DNA of 64,000 nt from Aurifilum marmelostoma (GCA_027559495.1 JAMXSV010000017.1:1240001-1304000), one strand, 5' to 3'. Numbered from the stretch's first letter, positions 1 to 14,200 are shown. A program made the numbers and translations. The notes: generated by a model not told the origin, from the letters alone.

Positions 1-1627
1 TCAGAAACATGGGTGGTAGGTAGTTGGGCTCTCTCCTCATCTGATCATCCTGAATCTGACGCTGCAGCATCATGACCCTGGCATGCTCCTCGAGGGACAG
101 GACATCCACAATCGCTAGGTTCTGCACGCCTTGCCGGCCGATGGCATCCAGGAACGTGGTGGATGCCTTGGCAATGACCATGTCCATTGTCAGAAAGGCA
201 GCAGGCTCTGGCGGTCTCGTTGAGATCTGAAGTGGGGGAGGAAATATGTTCGCACTGCCTACCGACGCTCGTTCGAGTATTCGAGGCGCTAGAGGCTCCG
301 GTGGTTGTGATTTCAATATTCTATATGGCTGCGTCCTCCGCAGGTGTTCCTCCCCGAAGCCAATGGGGCCATGCGAGCTGAACAGGGACATGGGTCGACG
401 CATATTTGAGTCCTCATTATGTCGTCTTGGATCAAAGCCTGCTCCGCGAGGGTGGTCATCCCGAAGCCGAGGACGACCACGCTTCTTATGCTGTACGTCG
501 ACGCAGGAATCTTCCTTATTGTTCTGGACGCATCGGTTGCACGGTCTTTGGGCTGTGGCACCAGGAAGTCAGCCCTCGTTCTTTCGAATGTGATCCTCGC
601 TGCGAAAGCCGAACAAGACACGACAGTGGACAAGTGTTCTTTGTCTTCTTGGTTTGCTCGATATCACTCGCCATCCCATGAGGTGAAAGCCGCATGGAAG
701 TCTCAACATGTTCTGCTGGGTGATCTCTGGGGAAGAAGGAAGGGGATGCATGGTGGCTGAGATTTGCTGGGATCTCTCGCACTCGCAGTGAATCCTTATG
801 TGCCATCCCAAGAGCACATCTGCTCGTGCACGTTCCAACTTTGGCATCACATTCCCTTCTGCCCAAAACAAAGGCCCATTCTGCAGTCAAGAGATCCGGT
901 AAATGTTTTCAAAGGAAACACGCTACGTACCATCGCACCTGGTTCGCATTAGCACTTTTTCCGGCTGGCCGCATCAAGTGATGTGTAGTGGGGTTTCTGA
1001 GACTTACCTAAGATGCGCCTTCTTGCATGGGACGCACGCCGCGGCAACATGTCCCTTTGTCTTTCTCTGAGACTTGGGAGAGGCAAAGGACTGCTGGCTT
1101 TCCTGTGTCGGTGGGCGCGAGGTGCCGGCGTTGTATGCTGGCACAGGTCCAGAGGTAGGTAGTGTGGCTGGAGTCGGTAGGTAAGGGTGTTGAGATAGGA
1201 TCTGGTTGTGTTGTGGTGTATATGATGACAGAGGTCTCTGCATGGGGTCCTCTGGGCGCGGATAAGCATATGGCATGCGTTCGAGAGGCTCCGGCTGGTA
1301 GGGCCGGAAAGGAGCCGATAGCCCGGGCAACATTCTCGAATCTGCTTGGGTCGTGGTCGCTGCGCTTGCGCGATAGACATCATGGCTGGTGGCCGCCTGA
1401 TAGATGGGGAGGAGTCGGTCATCGGCCTCCTGGGTTCCTTTGGGTGGAATCGGTGGAGACCCTGACATGGGCGGAGATGGGTAGTCTCCTGCTGACCCGA
1501 GAGAAACACCCTCGCAGCCTGCTCGCGGCCACGGTAGGTCGAGGGAGAAGCGAGCCAGGTCTGAACAACCTCGGCGCTGGCCGAGAGAGCTGAGGGATGT
1601 GTCTAGACGATGTGATAGGGTTTGCAT
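1..1627 (-). CDS. Zn2Cys6 transcription factor with PAS domain (5' part, runs off left edge)
   Basis: Exons are 1008..1627, 931..938 and 1..552 on the minus strand, joined by introns 939..1007 (69 nt, GTAAGT donor) and 553..930 (378 nt, GTACGT donor, CACAG acceptor). The ATG at 1627 is the first Met of the open frame. Residues 1-190 are Pro/Ser/Tyr-rich and look disordered. A Zn2Cys6 cluster follows, with Cys at 198, 201, 208, 214, 217 and 226 (spacing CX2CX6CX5CX2CX8C), then the basic stretch KKRGRPRLRDD. From about residue 330 a PAS-like segment starts (FLTMDMVIAKAS onward) and is cut by the window edge. Established: this cluster plus PAS arrangement occurs in a conserved ascomycete regulator family; the DNA target is not readable here. 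The three exons join in frame only through the 8-nt exon, which supplies residues around Arg207-Ala210, including the third Cys. The target genes are unknown, so no symbol is given. Confidence 0.85.
931..938 (-). other. 8-nt microexon inside the zinc cluster
   Basis: On the minus strand the order is CGAACCAG, then the exon GTGCGATG, then the donor GTACGT. Exon 1 ends in AG (phase 2) and exon 3 begins with CC. Only with this 8-nt piece does the joined frame read Leu-Arg-Cys-Asp-Ala-Gln-Arg-Pro-Cys, which is the expected Zn2Cys6 loop. Skipping it puts exon 3 out of frame and removes a zinc-binding Cys. Confidence 0.8.
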
Positions 1628-2334
1628 GGGTTTGACTCTATGGCCAGAGCCAGAAGAGCGCAGGTACTTGAGGGCGGAGCCGAGGCAAGACGTTGCTCAG
1701 GCCCTCCCCCTTTGCTGTCCACGGTGGATTAATAAGGGGTGCCTGCCGATGCCGTCTCACACGCGGTGGAGTGAGTCGCCGTCTCCCAGGATGATGCGTC
1801 ACGGCAGGCTCGGGTCTCGATGACCACAATGGGCGGAGATTCGTGTTTGTGGTCTGCCTGATTTTTTGTGTGTATGTGTGTGCGTACGATGGTGGGAGAA
1901 GGGATTTCCGGTCGTGCGTGCCGAGTCGTCGATGGTTCACACGCCCACGTGTTCCTTATGGAATGCTATCCTGTCTAGAGAGGGGTCGTGGAGGAGCTAG
2001 CTGATCGGCTGCCGTTCGATGGCAAGGCGCCGGCTTTGCGAACAGATTTCTTCGCCACAGGGTGAACAGTGGCAACCAACCAACCTCAGGCAGGGCTTGA
2101 CGCGATGAGAGCTGGACAACAGATCTTAGCACCCTGCCAGTTCAAACGTGCACCGTGATACTAAAGGGACGACAAGATCCGAGGTCTCAGTAGCACGGCA
2201 TGCGGAGGTCGTCGTTGGTTGCTGCCGGGACGTGTCTGGGTGCTGCGGAGGAGGGACCAATAGGCCGTTTTGATGTCATTGACAATGGAGACAGGGTAGT
2301 CTTGAGAGAGGCTGAACAGGAAAAGAAAGAAGAA

Positions 2335-2362
2335 AAAAAACAAAAAAAAAAAAAAAAAAAAA
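2335..2362 (+). repeat. Poly-A tract
   Basis: A nearly pure run of A interrupted by one C, in the long intergenic region. It reads as poly-Lys or poly-Phe in spurious frames. Confidence 0.85.
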
Positions 2363-4359
2363 GCCAGCGAGCGTCAGCAGAGAGGAGACGTCGCGAAGGG
2401 CCGGCTGCGGTTTTTCTGTACAAAATCTTTTTTGGATTTTCCTGGGGGGCGCAAAAGCTTGCGGTCATGAGGAGAGAAAGAATAGAAGCCCAGGAACAAG
2501 AAATCCAAGATCGATGTACTGGTCGTCGGAGGTTTTGTGCGACTTAAAGAGGACGGAGTGTGTTGAGATGGAGCCCAGATGAAGACAAGGATTTGGCCAG
2601 GGTAGAGCTGGCCTTGAGAATAGTGGGTGCCAGGGGTGCTCCCTGGCCCTCCATCAGTCCTGATGTGTGGCTGCTAATTCCAGGGTAGATTCAATGCCTG
2701 TATCCCACAAGCAACGCCCCTGCACCCTGCCTCCTCTCCCCCTCCCTCCCTGACCTCCCAAGAAGTCTTGTGTATGTAAGTGGGAGGAGCCCCATTGTAC
2801 CGGCCGGGGGGCAGGAGAGGGACCGGGGAGGGGAGGGGGCCACCACCGCCAAGGTTCAGTGGCAGGCCTGCCTGGGAACTCGGACTCCTTGTGATCAGCC
2901 CTGATTATAATCGACATGCAGAGGATTGGGAAAGCCTTTGGCGAGTCTTCCGGAATTTTTCCGGCTACTTGTGTCCGAAGAAGACCGGAGTGAAAGATAT
3001 AGATCCACGGCGTCGAATATCTCCCCGACAAGAACCCTCGTGAGGCTGCTCGAGAGGACCCATTATAAAGGGACGTCTGACGGCGCCCATGTTCTACCTC
3101 GAGGACCCGCCATCTCCTTGGCCTGCCAGCCAGCCGGCCAGCCAACCAGGAGGGGCGCAAGACCACCTCGACCCATGGGGCAAGGCGCGGCACGGCACGG
3201 CATGGCATGGAATTGCATGGCATGCATGGCTGTGGAAATGTTGTCAAGTTAGGTAATCCTCAAGGGGAATCAAGGGCCAGGTGTCAGGCGTCAAGCGTCG
3301 TCAAGGTACTGAGCCAGACTAGACTCGGGCTTGACAGCGAAGACAGGTACCTGGTACCGTGGACGGCGTCAACGAGGCCAAGACACGAATCGAACAGAGG
3401 AGTCTGCTGATAGGCAGGCTGGGCCGAGAGAGCGTGGGGCCATGTCTATTACGGACTGTGTTAAATTCTCCGGCGGGTTTCGTCGTGGATTATGGACAGT
3501 CGAATGTGAAGATAGACCGACCAGAAACAGTAAGAGACAGGTTCTCAGCGCAATTTTGCTCGGTTGAGGATGGTACAAGGTGACGGTGAATGTCTCGCTT
3601 GTCGGGTGCGGTACTAGCCCAGCGACCGGAGGGGGCCATGTCTCTGAAGTGTCAACGGCCACCACCAGCGCCAAAAAATTGTCGGGGGGTGGAGCGGAAG
3701 GGAGCTGGGGGAGGTCTGGTCTGAACCAGAAGCTGAACCCCTGTCCAGGGCCATGCCCGCTGGTGCCGCTGCCACCAGCACATTTGCAGCATCGTGCGGC
3801 GTGCCCCAGTGGAGATCCTGCCGAGGGGCGAAGGACGACATGGGGCCTTTGATCCACCTGCTGGCCGAAGGAGCCTCAACATAACCTATTGGTGGCCAGG
3901 TGAACCAGTGTAGCAACTCCTCACCACGTTCTATAGCAGTAATACGTACCGTAGCAGTAACAGATATGCCAGGGCATGCACTGAAAACCCGGCAGCCGCT
4001 CCGAGCGAGCATATGCGGTCAAAACCGACCCACCCACTACAGCATATTACCACAAGAATTTAGCCAAGGAACCATAGAATATAACAGAAAGCAAGAGACA
4101 GGCGGCTATAGAGCACAGCTTACTCACTCAACCGGTCGTTTCCTATTCCCGAGGCTGTCCTTAGATGGGCTTCGGAAAGTGAGGGTGGCATCTCAGTATT
4201 CTGCTCTCCACAGATTGCTTCAGATTGCACATAATGTAATGTGTGTCGAAAAAGCATCTGGGGGTCGGAAGTGTCTGCTCAGAGCCTGATGGTGTCGTCC
4301 ATTCGATGATCCCCCCTTCAGGACTAGAGAGATCAGGCGGAAACGATGAGCGAGTTCTC

Positions 4360-4386
4360 GAGACGAGACGAGACGAGACGAGACGA
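4360..4386 (+). repeat. (GAGAC)5 microsatellite
   Basis: Five tandem GAGAC pentamers plus one extra GA. No spacer structure, so this is a simple tandem repeat. Confidence 0.95.
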
Positions 4387-5030
4387 TAGGTTCTCGGGAA
4401 CAGCATAAAACGCCAAGATGATTGGATGCCAAAAAAAGATAGTGTGCAGGTGCTCGAGGAGGATCGACACATTTCTAGTTGGGACGAAAACTGGTCCTAG
4501 ATCCGAGAAAGGATGGGCAATAATGAGACGGGCGCGGTTTGTCATGTAAATTTCGAGCCCCATCATTGCTCAAGAGCACGGGCAGTCCCTAGCCCTCTTG
4601 AAGACAGACGACGTCGCGGGGCCCTGCCTTCCTAGTCCTAAAAAGCTATGAAGGGAGAAGAAGAAGCGCATGACGTTTCGACCCGGCAGGCCGATGGGCT
4701 TGTGGGAAGGGGGGTTGGGAAGGCGCAACGCGTGTGCTTGAAAAGGTGCTACTAAAGTTGGGCATTACCACGCAACTCGCCCTTACCCTGCATTATCATG
4801 GATATCGAAAAACGAAGCAAAGACGCCACTCCAAGAAGAAGCACCTTCCTCGTCTTCCTCCTTGGCCCTTCTATTGGAGTTTGAAGACCCATGTATCAAG
4901 CGGAAGCAGCCGCGATCGCGCATTCCTGCGGTAACCGACTAATTATTATGAGGGGCTGTTACATGATGTGGCCATGCACACCAGTTCAATAGTGGGGTTT
5001 GCGAGGCACAAAGAGCAAATCAAAAAAGAC

Positions 5031-5060
5031 GCACGCGCACGCACACACACACATACACAC
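5031..5060 (+). repeat. GCAC/CA dinucleotide repeat
   Basis: An alternating purine-pyrimidine tract of CA and CG steps, imperfect, in the long intergenic region. Confidence 0.85.
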
Positions 5061-5537
5061 AGAGAGGGGGGAGAGATAGAGCCACAAAGCCTGCTGACAA
5101 TATGATGAAAAATAGAGGCTTGGATATCTTCAACGATTTGGTTGGGTAGGCACCACAGGAGAGGTAGCAGTGGACAAGGAACGGTCTGGCCCGTGGGGAG
5201 GCGCTTTCCGAAGAACCGAGGGGCGCCACTGCAGAGAATAGACCTGGACCGATCAGGGATGACAGACGGTACTTCGGTACTTGGCCTATGGTACCCGTGG
5301 GCTGGTACCAGCCTAGCCCGTTCAGGACCCCAGAGCCAAGGTAACGTCCGTAAATTTGCAAAACGCGCCCGGCCGAAATACCCTAAGCAGACATAGTAGA
5401 ATAAATAGCAAGTAGCCGTGGTAGTGTGGTGGTGGTGATGATGGTCATGATGGTACAGGTGCAAAGCAGGCACTGGCACTGGGACAGGTGCATGTCATCA
5501 GCGGGTCCAAAGCCCCTTCCTCTGCTGGTGCTTGCTC

Positions 5538-5575
5538 TTCTTTTTTTTTTTTTTTTCTTTTTTTCCCTTTCTTTT
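5538..5575 (+). repeat. T-rich tract
   Basis: A T-run interrupted by single C bases and a CCC, in the long intergenic region. Confidence 0.8.
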
Positions 5576-8500
5576 TCGGTACCTGTGGCCGTCGCGTACC
5601 TCGGCCAACTCGGTTATCTGGGGCTGTCTAGACTGGGTAGGCCGGACCAGGCATGAACCCTGTCCAGCGAGGATTAATGTTCGGAATACCATGGCTCTTC
5701 AGGTATAGTGGTAGCGATGCAGAACAGATCCAGTTGTATTGGGTGAGGAAGGAGAAGAAATAGAGAGGGGGGAAAGCAATGCAAGGGTCTAAATGGCTCG
5801 GTCCATGCATCAGATGTGTGTACCATCTGGGTCCCAGGACCCGTCAAGTCATTAGCGCTGACGTGCGTCGTCTGAAGTTCGCATGCTTCTTCGCAGATGG
5901 GCCCTGCAACCCACCCCGTCCCCAGCCACACCTCCTACATGCAGTAGTGCATGTTCCCTGTTGCATAGCGCCTCCATATTATAGCACCTAGGCCATACGC
6001 GACAGAGTATCTGCTCGGTGGCATCATAGGTAGCTGGGCCAGACCCCTGGCTTGCCCATGACGTGCACCGCGCCGCAGCAGCTGTGATCAGTGCAACGAT
6101 ACAGTACAGCCGCCCTTCTGTGTTGTTATTCCGTCGTCACGTCCAGACTGGGTCACGGAGCAGCTGCTTGCATGCGACGTGCAGTGTAGCGAGGGTTGCC
6201 GAGGGTAACCTCCTTCGGCAGTGACACCACTGGGCTCCTTGTTCATTAAACTTGACAAACGTCACGCCCCGGCTCGATGCGTGATGGATGGTGGTGTCAT
6301 TCTTCTCTATGCGCGCGAAAGATCGTGGACGTTGCCGCCGACAGCGAAAGATGCGTCGACTCCCATTTCCCCTTATCCTCTTTTTCCCTCTCTCATATCA
6401 ATTTCTAGATCTGGGGTCATCGTCCGAATATACTTTCTCCTCCGAGGTCCGAGCCCCGGACCCGAGACAATTGTGAGGTGGCTGCGCCGACAAGGCGGGG
6501 AGGGTTGCGTTTTGTAGTGGGGCCTGGTCGCTTTGGATCGTCCCAGCATTGCCTTGCCTTTTCGTTCCGCCTAGACTGGGCTCTAATTGACGAGAGTAGT
6601 ACTTGAAAAACATACAAGAGACGTCGGCGGTTGGGAGAGGAGCAGGTCGTGTCTCGCTAAACAAGTTTACGCCACAGGCAAGACAGGGAAACTCCGACCT
6701 TTGGGAAGGGCATCATGACAGTCTGCATGCATGAACTTGTCTGGCACGCTGTCCTTGGTACACAGTGATGCGGCTCAAACCATGTGGTCCAGAAAAAATG
6801 CCCCCTACCTAGAATGATGATGTGCGACGTCCATGGGACTGTCCCCATGTCGTATGTGTATTGTAAGGGGGCCTGGGCCATAGGATGCACCTCTTATTAC
6901 CACCACATGGGCGCCCTGTCGATCTCTCTCTCTCTCTGTTTTTCCTTTTTCCATTTTTTTCGTCCCAAGTTTCCCACCCCTCCAGCCGGCATGCTCAGGG
7001 TACTAGGGTACAAAATTTTACGGCCCATGGCCCAGAGGATTACTGACCTAGCACCTGGAGCTTATTTATCGTTTGCGACGTCGATCCATTATGCCGCCTC
7101 ACAGTTAGGGTATTCAATCCTAGGGCTTCTAAGACAAGTACTTGCCTGTATTCCCTCGCGATCACTGTGACGCTATGCTGAGCAGGGGATCCATGCGGGA
7201 TCTGCTCCCATCGAGCATTTATGCGCCTTTGCTGGGCTGATGTGCATGTACTGCAATATGTATGTATCTTGCATGCAACGCAAGCAATCAACATTTCCGT
7301 GTTGCTAACGCAGCATCGTTGCTACCATAGAACATAGTCATGTGTGTATGAGCTGCTAGATACTGCAAGAGGTATAATCTACTTGTGAAGGAGGCTCGAA
7401 ATTGAGACCATGAGCACCAAGAGAGAGTTAAGCGTAACCATATCTTCCCGTCCGCAATTTCCAGTAGCTTTTCCCACCAACCCGCTGTGGCTTAGCTATA
7501 GGAAGAACCCCCCTTCGCTTTTCCCTCTTGGAAAGAAGGACGGCAGGGCAAATTTTCCCCATCCCCTAAAACGCAAGCAAGCAAGGATGCTGACTAGATC
7601 AAGCAGTTCCACGATGAATTAGGTAGAAAGCAGGGAACCGGCGTGTCAGTTGCCGCCTCAATCTCTTACACGGATGGCCGCTCTAACAACATGGCGCCGA
7701 GCAGACATCAAGGACATCGACTCGCAGGTCATATTGATCATGGTCCGCTGCGTTCTCGTCTATGTTTCAGGTCGAGGAGTGGCTCTATGTCAATGGGCTC
7801 CTTGTCAGTGTCTGTCTCCGTCTCCTCTCATTATCCTCCTCCGCCCCGAAGAAGCCTCACCGCTTCTTGCAAGTACGACTTTTCCATACTAACATTCCAT
7901 CCTGTTTTTTGAAACTCGGAGACGGCGAAAACAGCCATGACGAGCTGCGGGTGAGATCCACAGTCACAAGCCATTTGTTGTTTGAAATAGGATTCTCGTG
8001 GGGTGGAGCCACGAGAGAGATACCCGAGCAGCATGTACCGCTCACCGTAAAGCCCCGGCCGGTCCAGACGTCATGCTCCGTGCCAGGATTTTCTACCAAC
8101 GTGGGGTTGTGGACGGGTTATTTTTTTTTTCTCCTTGCCTTTTCTCTTTTTTGATTAACGGCAAAACGATGAGGCGTAAAACCAAACAAGGGACTTACTC
8201 GTCTCTGGCCAGAAGGTGGCCCTTCCAGACCCTGCAGACCCTCTGTGGTTCTTCCCCTTCTTCTGCGTTACCCCTCCCCCCCTCCCCTAGACGGTAGCAG
8301 CGACCACGGAGATTTGGTCCGGGATCTCGTGCCGCACGCGTAGACAGAGGCCCTTGAAAAGGAGACTGTCCAGACCCAGCACGAGGGAACAGTGGATGAG
8401 TAGCAACGGCAATCAATCCCGTGCGGCTAGACTGTGCTAGCACAGGCGACCCGGAGATTCGAGGTGAACTGGTGGCCCGCTAACACCTCCAAGCGGCCAC

Positions 8501-11223
8501 CTGAAGCAAATGACTTTACGTCCCAGAGATCCTGACATCTCGCTGACCCACAGAACATTCCAAAGCCCCACAGAAATGTTCTGCTCGATCAGAAGCTCTG
8601 GGCTAGCAGCACTTGGTACGGAGGTGCTAGCTCGTATCGTCATCGCCAGCGATCTCCCTCACACACCGTTTGACCCCACCGGCCCGCCAAGCCTCCCGAA
8701 CCTTACAGGCTCTCCGAAAAATCTTGTCTCATAGCATATTACCCATAGTGGGTGAATGGTGGATTTGTACGTCTGCTTAGCCCCGATGTCCGGGAAGGCC
8801 AAGCATCGTCGAGATCAACCAGGCCGTCTCTGGCTGTACTTTGATATGTAGAGAAAATGTGTATCTGGCGGGGACGGACTGGTCTGGACCTCATCGTGCC
8901 CGGGCATGTTCACGTGCCAGCACCATGACATTTCGGAGCATTTTTCGTCGCATGATGTTGACAGCGGGAGAGCAGACGCACGCAAGATGAGATGGATAAG
9001 GGCGCCAAGTCCGGCGCCGGGTGCCGCGGACGCGCAGGAAAAGATAAGACAGCCACACCTGCGTGCCACGTGTGCCAAAGACGGAGGCTCTCCTCTGACG
9101 AGCGCCTGCCCTTGTCCCAAAGCCCAGCCACGCTGGGTACTTCGTCATCGGCGAGGTATATTGGGGACGTCATATAGGGGCCTGTCGTGACAGCGCGGCC
9201 GAGGCTATCGCAAGTTGAGAGCTGTACTGCGGTGCATGTACTGCGATATCATGCCCGCCAGAGAGATGGATCCCAGTCGCTCGCAAGATCCCTGCCATTG
9301 TCCCTTCCTCATTCGGCCGCTGTGGGAGCATACACATGGGACAATGGCACGGCAGGAGCACCCCTGTCGACTCGATCCCTGCCCAAATTAATTCTTCCGT
9401 AGGAAGCCACCACGGGCCACCTTGCGCGATACTCACGGTACTGCTGCTATCCTCGCTCTGTGCGTCCATACACATGGTTTTGTGCATGAACCGGTTGTGC
9501 ATCACGATCACGTAATCGTTCGAAACACCTTCAACAGCTTTTAACTTAACAACCTCAGGATGTCGACGTGGCCAATCAGGAATCTAGTGAAGCTGCTCAT
9601 AGTCCTGTCACACACCTTTCCTCCCTCTCCCTCCCCCTGCATGGCATCATCATGATCATCAAATCACACCAGGCAAGATGAAGGCCGAACGATACGGTAG
9701 CATCGACATGCCTAGGCCCGTCGGAGAGTTTTTGGCCCCCTCCTCTCATGAAGATTGCTGATGTGTGCCACAGGCGCCACAGCAAGCGATCACCTCAGGA
9801 TGACGCCGTAGCTGTTTCTCGTCCCTGTCTCCAACGGGACCAACGCCGCACCTGGACCTCGCCCATCCCCCCTCCTCGTTGGCCCACCACATCAGACTCG
9901 ATCCGAGGATCCTGCAATGAGAGCGCTTCGTCACACCCAGCAATCTCGGCCCTGTGCAGGCTGTCCAGCCGAACATGACCAGGCCTGCTTGTGGCGGTGG
10001 AACTTCTCCGATCCGTGAATCCTTGGCTCCATGCCGCCTACAACCTCAACAGCCCTACGGGTCACCGCTATGCACGCCTACTTTGGTGCAGACCACGTAC
10101 TTAGTACTTACTATCTCTGTGAAGTAAGCATCCGAGTGCGTACATTCTCAGCTCGCTGGCGCTGACTCAGCGTCACCGGTGAGCAACGTTGGCTGCTCGA
10201 AGCTTATGACCAAGGGCTATCAACCTCGTCGACTCAAAGGGAACAGGATCGAGCATCGATCGATCCTCCATATTGGAAGGGCATACACTACGTGGCCACC
10301 CCCTGGAACCCCCCCCCCTTTCCCCCACCCGGGAGCTTCACGACTTCCAGGCCTGAGCGACGTTGCGTCGTTCACGATCGTCAGGTACAGTACCTGCTTA
10401 CTTGGTGTGTCGACAAGAAGACGCATGCTCAGCGGCAGCACCACTACTACTGCACACCATCCTTTCGTCGAGTTTCAGCAGCCTCGCCTGTGACCCCTCG
10501 GGTCCACATCGGGATCACCGCTAGACCGACCCCGTCCCCGCGTGGAGCGACGATGAAGGTACTGGGGCGGAAGACGCGGAGTATTTTGTCGACTCAAAAC
10601 ATCAGACGATGCCATTTTCCCGGCCCACCCCTTCCTGCTGCTCCCGCCGCGGTATCCAACTCGCTAGCTGAGCATCCCTGAGCAGATCCATCTGAACCAT
10701 ACTACTCTGTAGGCCCCTTGCAATCTTCTTGGGCAGTAGATGGGATAATCCTGCTCGGCACGAACTGTACATCGACACCCTGGGCTGAATCATTGCCCCC
10801 CCCTCTTAGCATGACGAGGCGATCTCAATGTATCTAAGCATCTTACCCTGGCCACCGCTGCATCAGATGAAAAGAGGAAAGGAGAAGGGGATGGAAGGGA
10901 GGGGGGCTTGACTGATACACATCATAGGCCCTGAGATCGGTAGCGGTAAGCACCAGGCGGAGATTTTGTCCAGTATCCCGCCTGTGTCGACTCGGCATGA
11001 GCCTGACGCGCGGACCAGCAGCAGATCAGGTCCCCTTTAATTTTCCCTCATCCTTGCTCCTGTCACGCCGCGCCCTCGCTTGTCCCGACCAGGGTACATG
11101 CAGCTCGACTTCAGACGAAATGGTCAATGCGCTCGGTGTCTCGAGTTGCTTGAGGTCATCTTTCGGCATGTTCAAGGCTTGTCTGTTCAATTCCTGAGTT
11201 CATACGCAATGTTGTGTGTAGGT

Positions 11224-11280
11224 AGGTGTGTGTGTATGTGTGCGCGCGTGTGTAGGTGTGTGTGTGCGCGCGCGCGTGCG
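11224..11280 (+). repeat. GT/GC alternating repeat
   Basis: About 57 nt of GT and GC dinucleotides, including a pure CG block near 11266-11275. Alternating purine-pyrimidine tracts of this kind can adopt Z-DNA; that is inference. Confidence 0.9.
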
Positions 11281-14200
11281 AGGCGATCGTAGAATCCTAT
11301 CTGGAGACCAGGCGGGGACCAGGAATGCGCACAGATGGCGGCGCTACCGTTCAACTGGGTCCTCGAGAAGGAAGACGCACCGATTTTCCGTCACGACAGC
11401 ACGGTTCTCGGCTTGGCGGCTGGCTCAGCTGTCTTCTGCCGTCACTGCTGTCTTCCATATTGATGCTATGGCATACCTGCAGCAGCAAAATCAGAAGAAA
11501 ATGCCACCTATCTGTCATGAATGGTAGCGCTGCTGCCGGCAGGGTTCTTCCCCACAAGCATGAACTTCCAGGAGCCGGGGCCGGGCTCGGGTGGGAGGAC
11601 CTTGGGAAAGATGGGACGAATTAATTTGCTCACTTTGCGCTGGGGCAAACCTTATGCTCTGCCTCTTTTCTTTTTCTCTTTTTCCCCATTCCCCGTCACC
11701 ACCGTGATGGAACGTCGTGCGCCTTGTCTGGAGCGGCAACGCACATAAAGAGGCCCGATCTCGGTTTCTCGAGATCAGCACGTACCACCGGCAGAGCTTC
11801 AATGCCTCGCCCCCCCCCCCGGTCCAGGCGAGGCTACTCATGCTCCCGTCTCGGAAACTCGATATAGGTGCCCTGGCAATATCGCGGACAATTGTGAGAT
11901 CAGAACCTTGCAGGTTTCCGCATTCTTGACACTCTCCGACGTCTCGGTTCGCGATCTTGTAAGGCGAGGAGCCCAGATTTCCTTACTGCCACCGAAGGAA
12001 ACGATGGGCTCACAGGTCTCCCATCGTGCTGGTCAAATTTCGTCCCAGCATGTGCAGTTGCACTATGTCTCTTCACAGTACAGTAAACCAGCCAGCCACC
12101 TTGTGGCTAAATGTGGTTAAAATCGCGAATGGATAAGGACAGATGAGATGACCCGGAGAACCCTGTGGCTCGTACCCGTATTGAAGTCTATGCGCGGCAG
12201 ACAATGCTTTCGCCAGAGGATCCATCGTCCAATCTACCGATACCGAGGCGCGAAACGCATATCAACGATGTTTCTCACGGCTAACTAGGTTTCGACGAAG
12301 GTGCTCTCCACAAAGGTGCTCAATCTGCGGCGAGGTGTGGACAAAGCAGCACCTGGAACGTGCGCTCTCAGGCTGGGACACAAACGGTTGCATCAGCGCT
12401 GCAGATTCCACGGACACGCGCGGCTGGCTAGCTTGTTGCAGGACCCCCTCGGCGCTCAATCCTAAATTGGAGGCGTGAGAATCTGTTCTGGACAGGGCCG
12501 CTGACAAGGCTCTCCCCGGGCCTTGGAAGGAGGGAACGGCGGCAGCTCCGATCATCATCAGACCAACTAAACGCTGGTCACATTGACGATCATCGGGGAA
12601 AATTCCCCTTGGGATGATAACCAGCCAAGACGTGCATAATCCGAAGGCGAGGTGCAAATCTGAAAACTCGGATCCGGGATGATGCAATCCGACGAACTCA
12701 GATTTGCATCTTGAACCTTAGTTTGTTGCGACCCCAGCCCTGCCTCAGACAAGAACCTACTTACTTGCTGGCTACGTCGACATTACCGTGCCCCTCCTTG
12801 GGTGCCCAAATGGATGGAGGGGCATCTGGGGGCAAACTTATCCCTGGAGGGTCTGGTGACGAATCTAATCACTTCACTTGGGGAGATGGGGTCGTTCTTT
12901 ACCTCTGGATTCTGTGACCTGTGGACGTGGGGCAAGGACAGGGCTGCCACACAGCCTCATGAGGCTCTCGCCAGGCTTCCGCTCATTTCTCTGTGTCTTT
13001 AATCATCTTCCTCTCATCTCTGTTATGCTCCAGATAGCTGGGTACTTTGGTCACGGCCCGCCCCGGCTAGGGGGTCTCGGTAGCTGCTAACCGAGAACGT
13101 GGCCGCGGCATATACCACCTGCCCAGCCTGAGAGGGGAACCAGATAACCGTCGTCCTCCCATACACCTAACGACCCGTACCATGCCTCTGGTCATTGTGT
13201 CGTTTTTTGGTCCCCTGTCCTTTCTTCCCAAGTAACAATAGTTGAAGAAAATTTTCATCCTCCGTGTCTGGCCTCGTCCGTCACGTGCGGTGGAAGACGG
13301 CTCCGACATCTGTGCTGGGATCCAAGATGTGCGTGCGCCTAAATCAAGCCGTGGCGAGGTCACGACTGCTTCGTCTCGACCTGACCCTTCACGAGCCTCC
13401 TTGGTACTAGTCTCCTAAATTATGGAACACACTCTGGGTTTCACGATACCCGAGATCCACAGCCAGGATACACGCGTTCACTCAGGATCTATACGCCGTG
13501 CTGCTGTACCACCAAGAGGGCAGGGCCTGTGGCGTTCTTGATACAGAGGCGGACGCCTCCAGCGGCCGGCCAAAACCATAAGTGGCTTCGGCTCCCGTCG
13601 GTCAATGTCTGGTTTCATCATGCTCGATTGGGTGCGGAAGTGGCTTTTTGTGTGTTCGAGCAGCCATCCGCAACCCCGCCCCCAATACTTACATCCCATG
13701 CCCACGGCGCGACCGTTAGTCATGAACAATCGCCCTTGCCCCTCCTCTCCGGCCCCCATCGTTCCCTTTCTGAGCTTGGCTGACCTTCGCACAAGTATCA
13801 CCAGAAGCAAAGACACGGTCGCCTAAGAAGAAAGGATCTCCGAGGGAGACTAATTCTACCAAGATGATATGGTACATCGCTGTTCACCTTCCAACCGATC
13901 TGGCCGAAGTGCTCGACATGAGAGGCATGAACAGCTGTGGATTCGTGTCGTCTGGTACTCACAAGACCCTCCCGGCCCCCCTCCCCCCCCCCCCACCTCT
14001 CTCCGCCTCAGATGATCTTAGGACGCGACAAAATAGACCTCAGTTGACATGTGGGGCAATATTGTAATAATAGGCTGTTTGGTAAAAATAAACACGCATG
14101 AAGATAACGCGTGGTCATGATTGCAGGAAGGCAACCGGCAAAACAACACCGGAACAAAAGAGGGGGTGTGGAGATGTTGACTGGGAGGGATGAAGCCGGC

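Noticed and set aside
4360..4386. Regular short repeats that could suggest a CRISPR-like array
   Set aside because: The units are 5 nt with no spacers, in a eukaryotic genome; a plain microsatellite.
4946..5479. A 177-codon minus-strand frame with poly-His and Cys-Val repeats
   Set aside because: Translation of microsatellites; no conserved segment.
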